Shown piece after piece: positions 15,529 to 24,599 of a stretch of 64,000 bases of DNA. The notes under the pieces are model-generated. The model was not told where the DNA came from. It worked only from the letters and a program-made list of their open reading frames with translations, and did no database searches. This DNA is from Actinoallomurus liliacearum (GTDB lineage: Bacteria > Actinomycetota > Actinomycetes > Streptosporangiales > Streptosporangiaceae): assembly GCF_039542035.1 (NCBI RefSeq), contig NZ_BAABHJ010000008.1:620001-684000 (forward strand). The letters run 5' to 3'. The number at the start of each line of letters is the position of its first letter. Positions within the stretch are counted from its first letter, which is position 1. The translations under genes were made by a program, and so were the position numbers.

Positions 15529-16080
15529 ATGGGCACGAGCGACACCGAACCTGATCCACGTCCGGACGAGACACCGCGGGAGCGGTTCGACCGCGAACTC
15601 GTGGAGATGCTGCAAGGGCTGCGCGTCATCGTGGCCGGGGTGCAGTTCCTGTTCGCGTTCCTGCTCACCCTTCCGTTCTCGAACGGTTTCAAGCGGGTCG
15701 GCCACGTCGGACAGTGGGTGTTCTACCTGTCGTTGATCACGGCGGCGTGCGCGTCCATCTGCCTGATGGCCCCGGCCGCCCAGCACCGGATGCTGTTCCG
15801 GTCCGGCCGTAAGGACCTGCTGGTCAACCGGTCGAACCGGTACGGCATCGCCGGGACGCTGGCGCTCACCGTGTCGATGTCCAGCGCCGTGGCGGTCGCC
15901 GCGAAGGGGTTCTTCTCCTCCGGGCTGGCGGCCGTGACGGCGGCGGCGATCGTCGGGGTGGCCGCGTGGGCGTGGTTCGTACAGCCCATGCTGACCCGCC
16001 GCCGGATCGAGGCCGCCCGCGAGGACGACGGCGAGCGGCCGGAGGCCGGCCGGCGGGAGCTGCGTACGATCATCGACTGA
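15529..16080 (+). CDS. DUF6328-like four-helix membrane protein
   Basis: A 183-aa integral membrane protein with a charged N-terminal region containing RERFDRELVEMLQGLRV and four hydrophobic segments at about 33-53, 63-83, 105-127 and 130-152. The first block strongly resembles DUF6328 proteins of actinomycetes, whose function is unknown. ATG at 15529 comes 8 bp after the glycosyltransferase stop, with purines (GAGGACGAGGACC) upstream, so it belongs to that operon. Confidence 0.7.
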   Translation: MGTSDTEPDPRPDETPRERFDRELVEMLQGLRVIVAGVQFLFAFLLTLPFSNGFKRVGHVGQWVFYLSLITAACASICLMAPAAQHRMLFRSGRKDLLVNRSNRYGIAGTLALTVSMSSAVAVAAKGFFSSGLAAVTAAAIVGVAAWAWFVQPMLTRRRIEAAREDDGERPEAGRRELRTIID

Positions 16081-16087
16081 ACAACGA

Positions 16088-16150
16088 GGAACGGCCCCCG
16101 CGCGAGGGCCTGTCTACTTTGAGACAGGGCCCAGGCACGGGGGCCGTTCC
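16088..16150. terminator. Nested double-hairpin bidirectional terminator
   Basis: The outer stem GGAACGGCCCCCG (16088-16100) pairs with CGGGGGCCGTTCC (16138-16150), and a second hairpin GGGCCTGTCT/AGACAGGGCC is nested inside at 16106-16131. It separates convergent membrane-protein and proS genes, so it can serve both. Confidence 0.8.
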
Positions 16151-16164
16151 TTGTGCTGTCGAGG

Positions 16165-17601
16165 TCAGTACGAGCGGCCGAAGATGACCCGCTTGCCGTA
16201 CGCCGACGGCTGCCCGCAGCGGAAGCAGGCGCCCGTCTCCGCCGGCGCCGCCGCCGGGATCACGCGCGGCGTCGCGGCCGTGTCGGCCTTGATCTCGTCC
16301 TCGCACTCCGTACGGCCGCAGTGCAGGACCCGCGCCCAGCCGCCGCCGACCTGGGACCGGAAGGACTCCCAGTCGTCGATCTCGGCGGTGTGCTCGTCGC
16401 GGAAGCGCTCCGCGCGGCCGTACAGGAACGCCTGGAACTCCTCCAGGATCTCCGGCAGCACCTCGGGCACGCGGTCGAGCGGGATCTGCTCCTTGCCCTG
16501 GTCGCCGAGCCGGCGGGCCAGCGTGACGACCCCGGCGTCGAGGTCGCGGGGGCCGAGCTCCAGCCGGATCGGGACGCCGCGCATCTCCCAGTCGTTGTAC
16601 TTGAAGCCGGGCCGCAGCTGGGTGCGCTCGTCGACGTGCACGCGGACGCCGGCCTGCTTGAGCCGGGCCGCCAGCTCGCTCGCCGCCGCGACCGTGCGCT
16701 CGGCGGTCTCGTCACGGCCGATCGGCACGATCACGACCTGGTACGTCGCGATGCGCGGCGGCAGCACGAGCCCCTTGTCGTCGCCGTGCGTCATGATCAC
16801 GCCGCCGAGCATGCGGGTGCTCATGCCCCACGACGTGGTGTGGGCGTGCACCAGCTCGCCCTGGGCGTCCTGGTACTGGATGTCGAAGACCTTGGCGAAG
16901 TTGGTGCCGAGGTAGTGCGAGGTGCCGGCCTGCAGGGCCCGCCCGTCGCGCATCATGCCCTCGATCGAGTAGGTGCGGACCGCTCCGGCGAACCGCTCGC
17001 TCGGCGTCTTCTCGCCCTCGATGACCGGCATCGCGGCCAGCTCACGGGCGACCCCCGCGTAGGCGTCGAGCGCCCACATGGTCTCGCGCATCGCGTCGTC
17101 CTCGTCCGCGTGCGCCGTGTGCCCCTCCTGCCACAGGAACTCGGTGGTGCGCAGGAACATGCGCGGGCGCAGCTCCCAGCGCACGACGTTGGCCCACTGG
17201 TTCAGCAGCAGCGGCAGGTCGCGGTGCGAGTCGATCCACTTGGCCATGTACTCGCCGATGACGGTCTCGGAGGTGGGCCGCACGACCAGCGGCTCCTCCA
17301 GCTCCTTGCCGCCGGCGACCGTGACCACGGCCAGCTCGGGCGAGAACCCCTCGACGTGCTCGGCTTCGCGCTTGAAGTACGACTCCGGGATGAACATCGG
17401 GAAGCAGGCGTTGCCGTGCCCGGCCTCCTTGATGCGGCCGTCGAGGTCCGCCTGCAGCAGCTCCCACATGCGGTAGCCGTACGGCCGGATGACCATCGTG
17501 CCGCGAACAGGGCCGCGGTCGACCAGCTCGGCCTGGACGACGACCTCGTTGTACCAGGCGGAGAAGTCTTCGGACTGAGGAGTTACGCCTTCCCGACTCA
17601 C
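16165..17601 (-). CDS. proS: Prolyl-tRNA synthetase, archaeal/eukaryotic-type (short form)
   Basis: Charges tRNA-Pro with proline. At 478 aa, with no bacterial editing insertion, it is the archaeal/eukaryote-like class. Class II motifs are visible: RPTSETVIG, RWELRPRMFLRTTEFLWQEGH and the C-terminal motif 3 region; an anticodon-binding domain follows from about residue 285; the C-terminal zinc site uses CGRTEC and CFRCG. The start GTG has no strong ribosome site. It ends at a strong shared terminator. Confidence 0.92.
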   Translation of the reverse strand: MSREGVTPQSEDFSAWYNEVVVQAELVDRGPVRGTMVIRPYGYRMWELLQADLDGRIKEAGHGNACFPMFIPESYFKREAEHVEGFSPELAVVTVAGGKELEEPLVVRPTSETVIGEYMAKWIDSHRDLPLLLNQWANVVRWELRPRMFLRTTEFLWQEGHTAHADEDDAMRETMWALDAYAGVARELAAMPVIEGEKTPSERFAGAVRTYSIEGMMRDGRALQAGTSHYLGTNFAKVFDIQYQDAQGELVHAHTTSWGMSTRMLGGVIMTHGDDKGLVLPPRIATYQVVIVPIGRDETAERTVAAASELAARLKQAGVRVHVDERTQLRPGFKYNDWEMRGVPIRLELGPRDLDAGVVTLARRLGDQGKEQIPLDRVPEVLPEILEEFQAFLYGRAERFRDEHTAEIDDWESFRSQVGGGWARVLHCGRTECEDEIKADTAATPRVIPAAAPAETGACFRCGQPSAYGKRVIFGRSY

Positions 17602-17788
17602 GCAGCCGAGCGTACCGGCCTCCGGGCGCTCGCGTGGACAACCTGGGGGTACGGCCGCGGGAAGACGATCACGGACGCCCGGCGGAGCCGGGGGTGATGA
17701 TCTCGGCGGCGGCCACCGGACACCCGGGGGCGACCACGTTCGTGGGGCCTTACGCCGATCACATCGCGATTCGGTTTACCGTACAGGC

Positions 17789-18478
17789 GTGTCAGACGAG
17801 ACCCCGCCCGAGGCGGAGCAGAAGAAGCCCGCGAAAAAACGGTCGTTCCTCCGTGAGCTGCCCATCCTGATCGGCATCGCGCTCGTACTCTCGCTGCTGA
17901 TCAAGACGTTCCTGGTGCAGGCGTTCTTCATCCCCTCCGAGTCGATGGAGCGGACCCTGCACGGCTGCGCGGGCTGCACGGGGGACCGGATCCTCGTCTA
18001 CAAGGCCGGGTACCGGTTCCACGACCCGCACCCCGGGGACATCGTCGTCTTCCGCGCCCCCGCGTCCTGGGAGCCGGAGACCCGGATCGCCAAGCCGAGC
18101 AATCCGCTGCGGCGCGGGCTGAACTGGGTCGGCGGCCTGTTCGGGATGCCCCAGGCGAACGAGAAGGACCTCGTCAAGCGCGTCATCGCGGTCGGCGGCC
18201 AGACGGTGCAGTGCTGCGACGCCCAGGGCCGGGTGCTGGTCGACGGCAAGCCGCTCGACGAGCCGTACATCTACCAGGACGACCACAAGAGCTTCGGCCC
18301 GATCAAGGTGCCGGCCGGCCGCCTCTGGGTGATGGGAGACCACCGGTCGGACTCCGCCGACTCCCGCTTCCACCTCGAGGACGGCTACCAGGGGACCATC
18401 CCGGTGAAGAACGTCATCGGCCGCGCCTTCGTGATCGTCTGGCCGCCCTCCCGCTGGAACACCCTCGGCAAGGGTTGA
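17789..18478 (+). CDS. lepB: Signal peptidase I
   Basis: Membrane-anchored serine protease of 229 aa that removes Sec signal peptides. A basic cytoplasmic N-terminus is followed by one transmembrane segment (about 25-45). The catalytic Ser is S52 in IPSESM and the general-base Lys is K130 in LVKRVIAVGG; the box near GDHRSDSADSR is box E. The CAGCTGD cysteine pair is common in actinobacterial LepB. The GTG start has no Shine-Dalgarno but a TACCGT box just upstream, so a leaderless mRNA is possible. Confidence 0.92.
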   Translation: MSDETPPEAEQKKPAKKRSFLRELPILIGIALVLSLLIKTFLVQAFFIPSESMERTLHGCAGCTGDRILVYKAGYRFHDPHPGDIVVFRAPASWEPETRIAKPSNPLRRGLNWVGGLFGMPQANEKDLVKRVIAVGGQTVQCCDAQGRVLVDGKPLDEPYIYQDDHKSFGPIKVPAGRLWVMGDHRSDSADSRFHLEDGYQGTIPVKNVIGRAFVIVWPPSRWNTLGKG

Positions 18479-18537
18479 CGCCGGCGCGGCGGAAAACCCG
18501 TTGGCGCGTTCGGCGGGATGGCGGAGACTGGCCGATC

Positions 18538-20145
18538 GTGGGTCACGTCGAAGTCGCGCATCTCGGTCACGTCCTGCCCGACGGGCGGGTCCTGCTGGAC
18601 GACGCCTCGTTCCGGGTCGCGGACGGCACGGTCGCCGCCCTGGTCGGGCCGAACGGTGCGGGCAAGACCACGCTGCTGCGGCTCGTCGCCGGTGACCTCG
18701 AGCCGCAGGACGGCACGATCACCCGCAGCGGCGGACTCGGGGTGATGCGGCAGTTCATCGGCAACATCCGCGACGAGTCGACCGTCCACGACCTGCTCGT
18801 CTACACCGCGGTCCCGCGCGTACGCGACGCCGCGAAGGCCCTCGAGCAGGCCGAGCTCGCCATGATGGAGCGCGACGACGAGCCCACCCAGATGCGCTAC
18901 GCCCGGGCGCTCGCCGAGTGGGGCGACGCGGGCGGCTACGACGCCGAGGTCCTGTGGGACGCCTGCTGCGTCGCCGCGCTCGGCGTCCCGTACGACCGGG
19001 CCCGCTGGCGGGACGTGAAGACGCTGTCCGGCGGGGAGCAGAAGCGCCTCGTCCTGGAGGCGCTGTTCCGCGGCCCCGACGAGGTGCTGCTGCTGGACGA
19101 GCCGGACAACTACCTCGACGTGCCCGGCAAGCTCTGGCTGGAGGACCGGCTGCGCGAGACGCCCAAGACCGTGCTGCTCGTGTCGCACGACCGCGAACTG
19201 CTGGCTCGCGCCGCCCGGCAGATCATCACGGTCGAGGCCGGGAACGTCTGGGTGCACGGCGACGGCTTCGCCACGTACGCGCGGGCCCGCCGCGACCGCA
19301 ACGAGCGCCTGGAGGAGCTGCGCCGCCGCTGGGACGAGGAGCACGCCAAGCTGAAGGCGCTCGTCCGCATGTTCAAGCAGAAGGCCGCGTACAACTCCGA
19401 CATGGCCTCGCGCTACCAGGCCGCCCAGACCCGGCTGCGGCGCTTCGAGGAGGCCGGGCCGCCGGAGGTCCCCCCGCGCGACCAGAACATCAAGGTCCGC
19501 CTGCGCGGCGGCCGGACCGGCAAGCGCGCCGTGATCTGCGAGGGCCTCGAACTCACCGGCCTGATGCGGCCGTTCGACCTGGAGGTCTGGTACGGCGAGC
19601 GCGTCGCGGTGCTCGGCTCGAACGGCTCGGGCAAGAGCCACTTCCTGCGGCTGCTGGCCGAGGAGGACGTCGCCCACACCGGCGCGGGCCGCCTGGGCGC
19701 GCGGGTGGTCCCCGGACTGTTCGCGCAGACCGACGCCCGGCCCGACCTGCGCGGCCGTACCCCGGCCGAGATCCTGATGACCGAGCACGCGCGGCTGCGC
19801 GACGAGGCGATGGCCGCGCTGGCGCGGTACGAGCTGCAGTACTGCGGGGATCAGGCGTTCGAGACGCTGTCGGGCGGCCAGCAGGCCCGGCTGCAGATCC
19901 TGCTCCTGGAGATGAGCGGCTGCACGCTGCTGCTGCTCGACGAGCCCACCGACAACCTCGACCTGGCCAGCGCGGAGGCGCTGCAGGAGGGCCTCGAGGC
20001 GTACGCGGGCACGGTGCTCGCCGTCACCCACGACCGCTGGTTCGCCCGGTCGTTCGACCGCTTCGTCGTCTTCGGCGCCGACGGATCGGTCTACGAGGCC
20101 GCCGAGCCCGTCTGGGACGAGACCCGAGTAGCCCGCCCCCGCTGA
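18538..20145 (+). CDS. ABC-F family ATPase (ribosome-associated or resistance type)
   Basis: A 535-aa soluble protein with two nucleotide-binding domains and no membrane segment. NBD1 has GPNGAGKTT, LSGGEQKRL and VLLLDEPDNYLD; NBD2 has GSNGSGKSH, LSGGQQARLQ and LLLLDEPTDNLD. The linker (about 240-330) is rich in charged residues and contains a coiled coil, the part that reaches the peptidyl-transferase centre in ABC-F proteins. Role is likely translation quality control or ribosome protection from antibiotics; which cannot be told. GTG at 18538 was chosen from the start of homology and a GGCGGAG upstream. Confidence 0.88.
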   Translation: MGHVEVAHLGHVLPDGRVLLDDASFRVADGTVAALVGPNGAGKTTLLRLVAGDLEPQDGTITRSGGLGVMRQFIGNIRDESTVHDLLVYTAVPRVRDAAKALEQAELAMMERDDEPTQMRYARALAEWGDAGGYDAEVLWDACCVAALGVPYDRARWRDVKTLSGGEQKRLVLEALFRGPDEVLLLDEPDNYLDVPGKLWLEDRLRETPKTVLLVSHDRELLARAARQIITVEAGNVWVHGDGFATYARARRDRNERLEELRRRWDEEHAKLKALVRMFKQKAAYNSDMASRYQAAQTRLRRFEEAGPPEVPPRDQNIKVRLRGGRTGKRAVICEGLELTGLMRPFDLEVWYGERVAVLGSNGSGKSHFLRLLAEEDVAHTGAGRLGARVVPGLFAQTDARPDLRGRTPAEILMTEHARLRDEAMAALARYELQYCGDQAFETLSGGQQARLQILLLEMSGCTLLLLDEPTDNLDLASAEALQEGLEAYAGTVLAVTHDRWFARSFDRFVVFGADGSVYEAAEPVWDETRVARPR

Positions 20146-20338
20146 CCCGCGGAGATCTCAGCCGCCGCAACCCGGCGGAGACGCCGGCCACCGTGGCCCA
20201 GCGGAGGAGCCGGTCCCCGTGGACCAGCGGAGGCCTCGGCCGTCATGAACTGGCGGAGGGGCCGGTCGCCGTGGACCGGCGGGGGTCTCAGCCGCCGTGG
20301 ATCAGGTGAGGTGCCGGTCGCCGTGACCCGGCCCGTTC
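20130..20338. repeat. Degenerate 25-28-bp intergenic tandem repeat
   Basis: About eight imperfect units of the form CCGGTCGCCGTGGACCAGCG followed by GAGGNCT run from the 3' end of the ABC-F gene into the gap. The best preserved are at 20212-20238 and 20263-20290. No ORF is supported. The gap to the YceI gene (20146-20503) otherwise shows nothing clear. Confidence 0.65.
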
Positions 20339-20503
20339 CAGCGGGCCGCCCTACCCGGTCGGCGAGAACCGAAGCCTCGGTAAAGGCTCCTAACGAACCG
20401 GCCTTACCGGGACGAATGACCTGCGCCCGCGCGGCTTCACCGAGCGTTCCGTACGGCACCTGTGCCGGAAGGGCCAAGTACCGGGGACGAGGATGGCGCG
20501 GCG

Positions 20504-21058
20504 TCAGTCAGCCGCGGGGAGCGCCAGGTCGAACTCGACCTCGACCTCGTCGGCGAGCTTGAGGGCGCCGAGCAGGGCCGAGTAAGGCTTGATCCCCCAC
20601 TGTGTCTGGACAACGGTCGCGCGGCCTCGCACCCGGTCGTCCGCCACGCCTGCCCGTACGGTGAGCGGGTGGGTCCGGCCCATGATCGTTAGCTCTCCGG
20701 TGAGAGTGAACGACTCGGGCGTGCCCTGGGCCCCGCTCGATCGGAAGGTGATCAGCGGGTGGGCACCGGCGTGGAGGATCTTCTCGCGGGCGTTCTTCTC
20801 GATCTCCGCACGGTCGGAGTCGGTCAGCGGCTTGACGCCTCCGATTCCCTCACGCACGCGCAGCGAGTCGACCTCCGCGTCGACGTTCACCGAGAGGCTC
20901 GCGGGGTCCGATGGGTCGACGGCCGCCTCGCCGGACCAGCGGGTCACCTCGATCGTCAGGTCGTGCCCGACCTTGCGTCCGACCCCGCTGCGGGAGGTGC
21001 GGAGCAGGAGGCTTCCCAACTCCGGCCCCAGCGCGTAGGTGCCCGTCCTCAGCGCCAT
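20504..21058 (-). CDS. YceI-family lipid-binding protein
   Basis: A 184-aa protein of the YceI fold (lipocalin-like barrel for isoprenoid or lipid ligands). The pattern YALGPELGSLLLRTSRSGVG ... GHDLTIEV ... HPLITFRSS ... LTGELTIMGRTHPLTV is typical. It has no signal peptide, so it is probably cytoplasmic, as for many actinobacterial members. It stands alone, divergent from nothing and with its 3' end facing the ABC-F gene. Confidence 0.88.
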   Translation of the reverse strand: MALRTGTYALGPELGSLLLRTSRSGVGRKVGHDLTIEVTRWSGEAAVDPSDPASLSVNVDAEVDSLRVREGIGGVKPLTDSDRAEIEKNAREKILHAGAHPLITFRSSGAQGTPESFTLTGELTIMGRTHPLTVRAGVADDRVRGRATVVQTQWGIKPYSALLGALKLADEVEVEFDLALPAAD

Positions 21059-21261
21059 GTTTCCAGATTACGCCCGGCCACCCCGTTCGCCGGGGCACCG
21101 GTCATCCGCTCCACCAAGGCACCGGCCGCCCGACCGGCCGCCTGCTCCGCCGGGGTGTCTGTGGTTCGGTTCGCCGGGGTGGCGGTGGGGCGGCGGTCAG
21201 GGAGGAGGCGCCCGGCCGGGCGCCTCCGGTTCGACGTGCTCAGGTGCACCGATCCGACGTC

Positions 21262-21627
21262 TCAGTGTCGCGCGGGCAGGCCGATCTCACGGACGATGTC
21301 CCCGATCGTGTGGAACTCCTTGCCCTCGGGCAGCCCCGAGATGGCCTCGACCACCGAGTCGGGCGCGCCCTTGCTCCGCAGGTGGGCGAGTAGACGCCGC
21401 CGGTCGGCGGGGAACTCGCTGGGCGGCAGGTGTCGGCTGAGCTCGGCCCGGCGTGCGACCTCGGCGGGCGACATGCCGCGTGCCGGTCGCGCGGGCCGAG
21501 CCGGGGCGTCTCCGCCCGTCTCGCCGTGCTCCGACCGCGTCGTCCCGCTCCCCCTGATGAGGTTGTTCGTCTCCTTCCGGAGGTGCTCGTCCTGGGCCGT
21601 ACCCTGCTTGTCGCTCTCGCGCTGCAT
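21262..21627 (-). CDS. DUF2795-domain protein
   Basis: A 121-aa soluble protein. Residues 1-50 are polar and low complexity; about 52-118 form a DUF2795 domain (AELSRHLPPSEFPADRRRLL ... LPEGKEFHTIGDIVREIGL), a small helical fold of unknown function common in actinomycetes. The ATG at 21627 has GGTGAGG 7 bases upstream; the GTG 12 bases earlier lies within that ribosome site, so I reject it. Confidence 0.75.
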   Translation of the reverse strand: MQRESDKQGTAQDEHLRKETNNLIRGSGTTRSEHGETGGDAPARPARPARGMSPAEVARRAELSRHLPPSEFPADRRRLLAHLRSKGAPDSVVEAISGLPEGKEFHTIGDIVREIGLPARH

Positions 21628-21805
21628 GGATGACCTCACCTTTCGCGTAGCCCCCTCTCGGACGCTCCCCCGGGCATACAGGCGTTCCGGTCCGACCCCC
21701 CGGCAGGGGAACGCCCGAGATCCTCGACTGGAATCAGGTGGTCGCGCTGCGTGACCACCCTCCAGCCGCCCTACCCGACCAGAGCGGTCGCGAACCCTGG
21801 CGCCC

Positions 21806-21908
21806 CCGGACGGGACGCGCGGCGGCCCCCGGGCGGAAACGTGGCGGACCTCGGGCGGGTCGCGTGGCGGCCCGCCCTGGGCGGACGCGTGGCGGGCCTC
21901 GGAGGGGA
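21806..21908. repeat. Degenerate 22-26-bp intergenic tandem repeat
   Basis: Four imperfect units of GGGCGGACGCGTGGCGGNC-type sequence between the DUF2795 and PAP2/DGK genes. The rest of the gap 21628-21928 holds no supported gene. Confidence 0.6.
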
Positions 21909-21928
21909 CGGACTGCTCCGCGCGCGTC

Positions 21929-23440
21929 TCAGTGGATGCGGCTTGTGGTCTTCGAGGGCACGAAGACGGCGAGGGCGGCGGGGGCCTTGGACACGATCAC
22001 GTTGCCCTCGGAGGCGCCGACCTCGCCGTCCCGGGTCAGCCGCAACGCGCCGTGGCCGCCCTTCAGTTCGAGTTTGCCCGCCGACCAGGCGCTGTAGTCC
22101 GGCATCAGTCGCAGGTGCCCGAGCAGCAGGGCGGCGACCGCGCGGCTCCGGCTGATGTGGCGCTTGGCGCCGATGAGCCGTATGTCGAGCACCCCGTCGT
22201 CGAGCCGCTCGCGCCAGGTCGGGGCCACGCCGCGGGCGCCGTACCGGCAGTTGCCGATGAACGCGAACCACACGCGCCGCCGGCGGCCGTCGACGTACAC
22301 GTCCGTCGGCTCGGTGTGGCGGAGTACGCGGACGGCGGCGACGGCCAGGGCGGGCCACTTGCCCAGCCGGCCCTCCAGCCGCTCCCGTCGCTGGACGAGT
22401 TCGGTGTAGGCGCCGAAGCTCGCGGTGTTGAGGAAGATCTCGTCACCGGCCCGGCCGACGTCGACGCGCGCGACGCAGCCGGACCGGTACGCGGCGACCG
22501 CGTCCGCGACCGTCTCGAGGCCGAGGGCGCGCGCGAAGTGGTTGAGCGTGCCGCCGGGGATCACGAGGAGGGGGACGCGCTGCTCGAGGGCGGCGGCGGC
22601 CGCGGCCCGGATCGTGCCGTCGCCGCCGCAGGCGCCGAGCACGGCCGCGCGCCCGGCGGCGTCCTTCAGCGTCGTCTCGAGGTCGCCGTCCGCCTCGATG
22701 ACCTCCGCGGCGGGGAGACGTTCCTTGAGCACGCGGGTCACGTCGTTGTTGCCGCCGGCGCCCGGGTTCACGACCACGACGACGCCCTCGCCGTCCTCCG
22801 ACACGCCGCGGAGCGCCTCGACCGGCTTCGACCAGCGGGAGCTCGCCGGGCCGGGCATGGTGGGCCACAGCAGGCGGGTGCCGAGGCCGGCCACCGTGCC
22901 CAGCGCGAGCCCGGCGAGCACGTCGCCCGGGTAGTGCGCGCCGGTGTAGATCCGGGAGAAGGCCACGGCGCCGGCGGTGACGCCCACCGGCACCGCCACG
23001 GCCGCCGGGGCCTCCATCGCGACCGCCGTGGCGAACGCGGCGGCCGACGCCGAGTGGCCCGACGGGAAGGACGGGGAGGTCGGGAGCCGCCACGGCGAGC
23101 GGATCGAGGGGATCAGGGTGACCCCCGCCCGGGGGGACAGCGGGCGCGCCGAGGGGGTGAACAGCTCGATCAGCGGGCGGGACCGCCGGAACGTCTGCTT
23201 GCCCACGAGGTTCGCCAGCGGGCTGGCCAGGCCGATGGCGATGGCCCCGCGCAGCGCCGCCCGGCGCATCCGCGGCCGGCTGGTGAGGGCGAGCGTCCCG
23301 GCGACGCCGCCCCACAGGACCGAGTGGTTCGCGATTCTGGACAGGCGCGGCAGGATGTATTCGAGGCCGGGCAGCTTGGCCGCCGCGACCGCGTCGAAAG
23401 CGTGCTGGTCCAGCACTCTGGCTCGATTCAACAGGGACAT
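21929..23440 (-). CDS. Fused PAP2 phosphatase / diacylglycerol kinase-like protein
   Basis: A 503-aa fusion. The N-terminal half is a membrane PAP2 phosphatase: KQTFRRSRP, PSFPSGHSAS and SRIYTGAHYPGDVLAG are the three catalytic boxes. The C-terminal half is a lipid/diacylglycerol kinase catalytic domain: VVVVNPGAGG, GGDGTIRAAA and IPGGTLNHFAR. It may interconvert diacylglycerol or an isoprenoid lipid with its phosphate. The ATG at 23440 has only a weak ribosome site, but the coding pattern upstream of it is poor. It is divergent from the exporter operon. Confidence 0.85.
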   Translation of the reverse strand: MSLLNRARVLDQHAFDAVAAAKLPGLEYILPRLSRIANHSVLWGGVAGTLALTSRPRMRRAALRGAIAIGLASPLANLVGKQTFRRSRPLIELFTPSARPLSPRAGVTLIPSIRSPWRLPTSPSFPSGHSASAAAFATAVAMEAPAAVAVPVGVTAGAVAFSRIYTGAHYPGDVLAGLALGTVAGLGTRLLWPTMPGPASSRWSKPVEALRGVSEDGEGVVVVVNPGAGGNNDVTRVLKERLPAAEVIEADGDLETTLKDAAGRAAVLGACGGDGTIRAAAAAALEQRVPLLVIPGGTLNHFARALGLETVADAVAAYRSGCVARVDVGRAGDEIFLNTASFGAYTELVQRRERLEGRLGKWPALAVAAVRVLRHTEPTDVYVDGRRRRVWFAFIGNCRYGARGVAPTWRERLDDGVLDIRLIGAKRHISRSRAVAALLLGHLRLMPDYSAWSAGKLELKGGHGALRLTRDGEVGASEGNVIVSKAPAALAVFVPSKTTSRIH

Positions 23441-23549
23441 GAACCGGTGTATCCCCGTTGCGCACCGGATCACGCAGATGATCACATTCTTGGCATCGCA
23501 TCTCGCGGTTGGTCGTTGCCGCGCGCCCGTCTGCAATAGGCTGCTCGGC

Positions 23550-24599
23550 ATGAGTCACCCGGAACGGCTCGGAGCCTCGGGTGGCGGGCAGGTCAGCACA
23601 ATCGCGGAGCCCCCTCACATGACCGGGAACCCCCCGCTGGCCGAGTTCGCCGCGCGCCATGGGCTCAAGAAGAGCGCCGCTCGTCCCCCCCTCGGTGAGT
23701 ACATCCGCCAGCTCTGGCAGCGACGTCACTTCATTTGGGCGTTCGCCTCGGCCAAGAGCGTCGCGATGTACACCGAGTCGCGTCTCGGCCAGCTTTGGCA
23801 GGTTCTCACTCCCCTGCTGAACGCCCTGGTCTATTACCTGATCTTCGGTCTGTTGCTGGGCCGCAGCGGGGACGTGTCGAAGTACATCCCGTACCTGGTG
23901 ACCGGCATCTTCTTCTTCCACTTCACCCAGCGGTCGGTGACCTCGGGCGCCAAGTCGGTGCAGACCAGCATGTCGCTGATCAGGGCACTGCACTTCCCGC
24001 GGGCCACGCTGCCGTTCTCCTACACGATCGTGGAGCTCCAGCAGCTGTTCGCGTCCATGGGCGTGCTGCTGGTGATCATGCTCGGCTTCCAGGAGTGGCC
24101 CACCTGGCAGTGGGCGCTGATCATTCCGATCCTCCTGCTCCAGCTGATGTTCAACATCGGCGTGAGTCTCGTGGTCGCCAGGATCGGCGCGTTCGTCCCG
24201 GACCTCAGCCAGCTGCTGCCGTTCATCCTCCGGACCTGGCTCTACTTCTCCGGGATCATGTTCTCGATGTACACCCTGAGCTCCAAGGTCCCCACGTGGG
24301 CCATGCGGGTCATGGAGGCCAACCCCGGCTCGGTGTACGTCGAGCTCGCCCGCCGCTCGCTGATGGGCTCCTACCGCCACGACCTGGCCCACATGAAGGC
24401 GAAGTACGCCGAGAAGTGCGCGGCCGGCGGCACCACCCACAAGCAGATCGTCGCGGCGGCGAACGCCTGCAAGCAGCACGCCGAACTGGTCTCGACCAAC
24501 CACATGATCTGGATCTACGCCGTGGGCTGGGCCGTGGTCGCCTTCGCGGTGGGCTTCTGGTTCTTCCACCGCGCCGAGGAGAGGTACGGCCGTGGCTGA
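23550..24599 (+). CDS. TagG/Wzm-like polysaccharide ABC exporter permease
   Basis: A 349-aa ABC-2-type permease for export of an undecaprenyl-linked glycan such as teichoic acid or a polysaccharide. Its N-terminal amphipathic segment (YIRQLWQRRHFIWAFASAK) and SRLGQLWQVLTPLLNALVYY start the typical fold; about six membrane segments follow. An unusual extracytoplasmic loop of about 60 residues before the last helix holds two cysteines (EKCAAGG and NACKQH). The next gene, for the ATPase, overlaps it by 8 bp. The start is uncertain; an ATG 72 bases downstream is possible. Confidence 0.83.
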   Translation: MSHPERLGASGGGQVSTIAEPPHMTGNPPLAEFAARHGLKKSAARPPLGEYIRQLWQRRHFIWAFASAKSVAMYTESRLGQLWQVLTPLLNALVYYLIFGLLLGRSGDVSKYIPYLVTGIFFFHFTQRSVTSGAKSVQTSMSLIRALHFPRATLPFSYTIVELQQLFASMGVLLVIMLGFQEWPTWQWALIIPILLLQLMFNIGVSLVVARIGAFVPDLSQLLPFILRTWLYFSGIMFSMYTLSSKVPTWAMRVMEANPGSVYVELARRSLMGSYRHDLAHMKAKYAEKCAAGGTTHKQIVAAANACKQHAELVSTNHMIWIYAVGWAVVAFAVGFWFFHRAEERYGRG

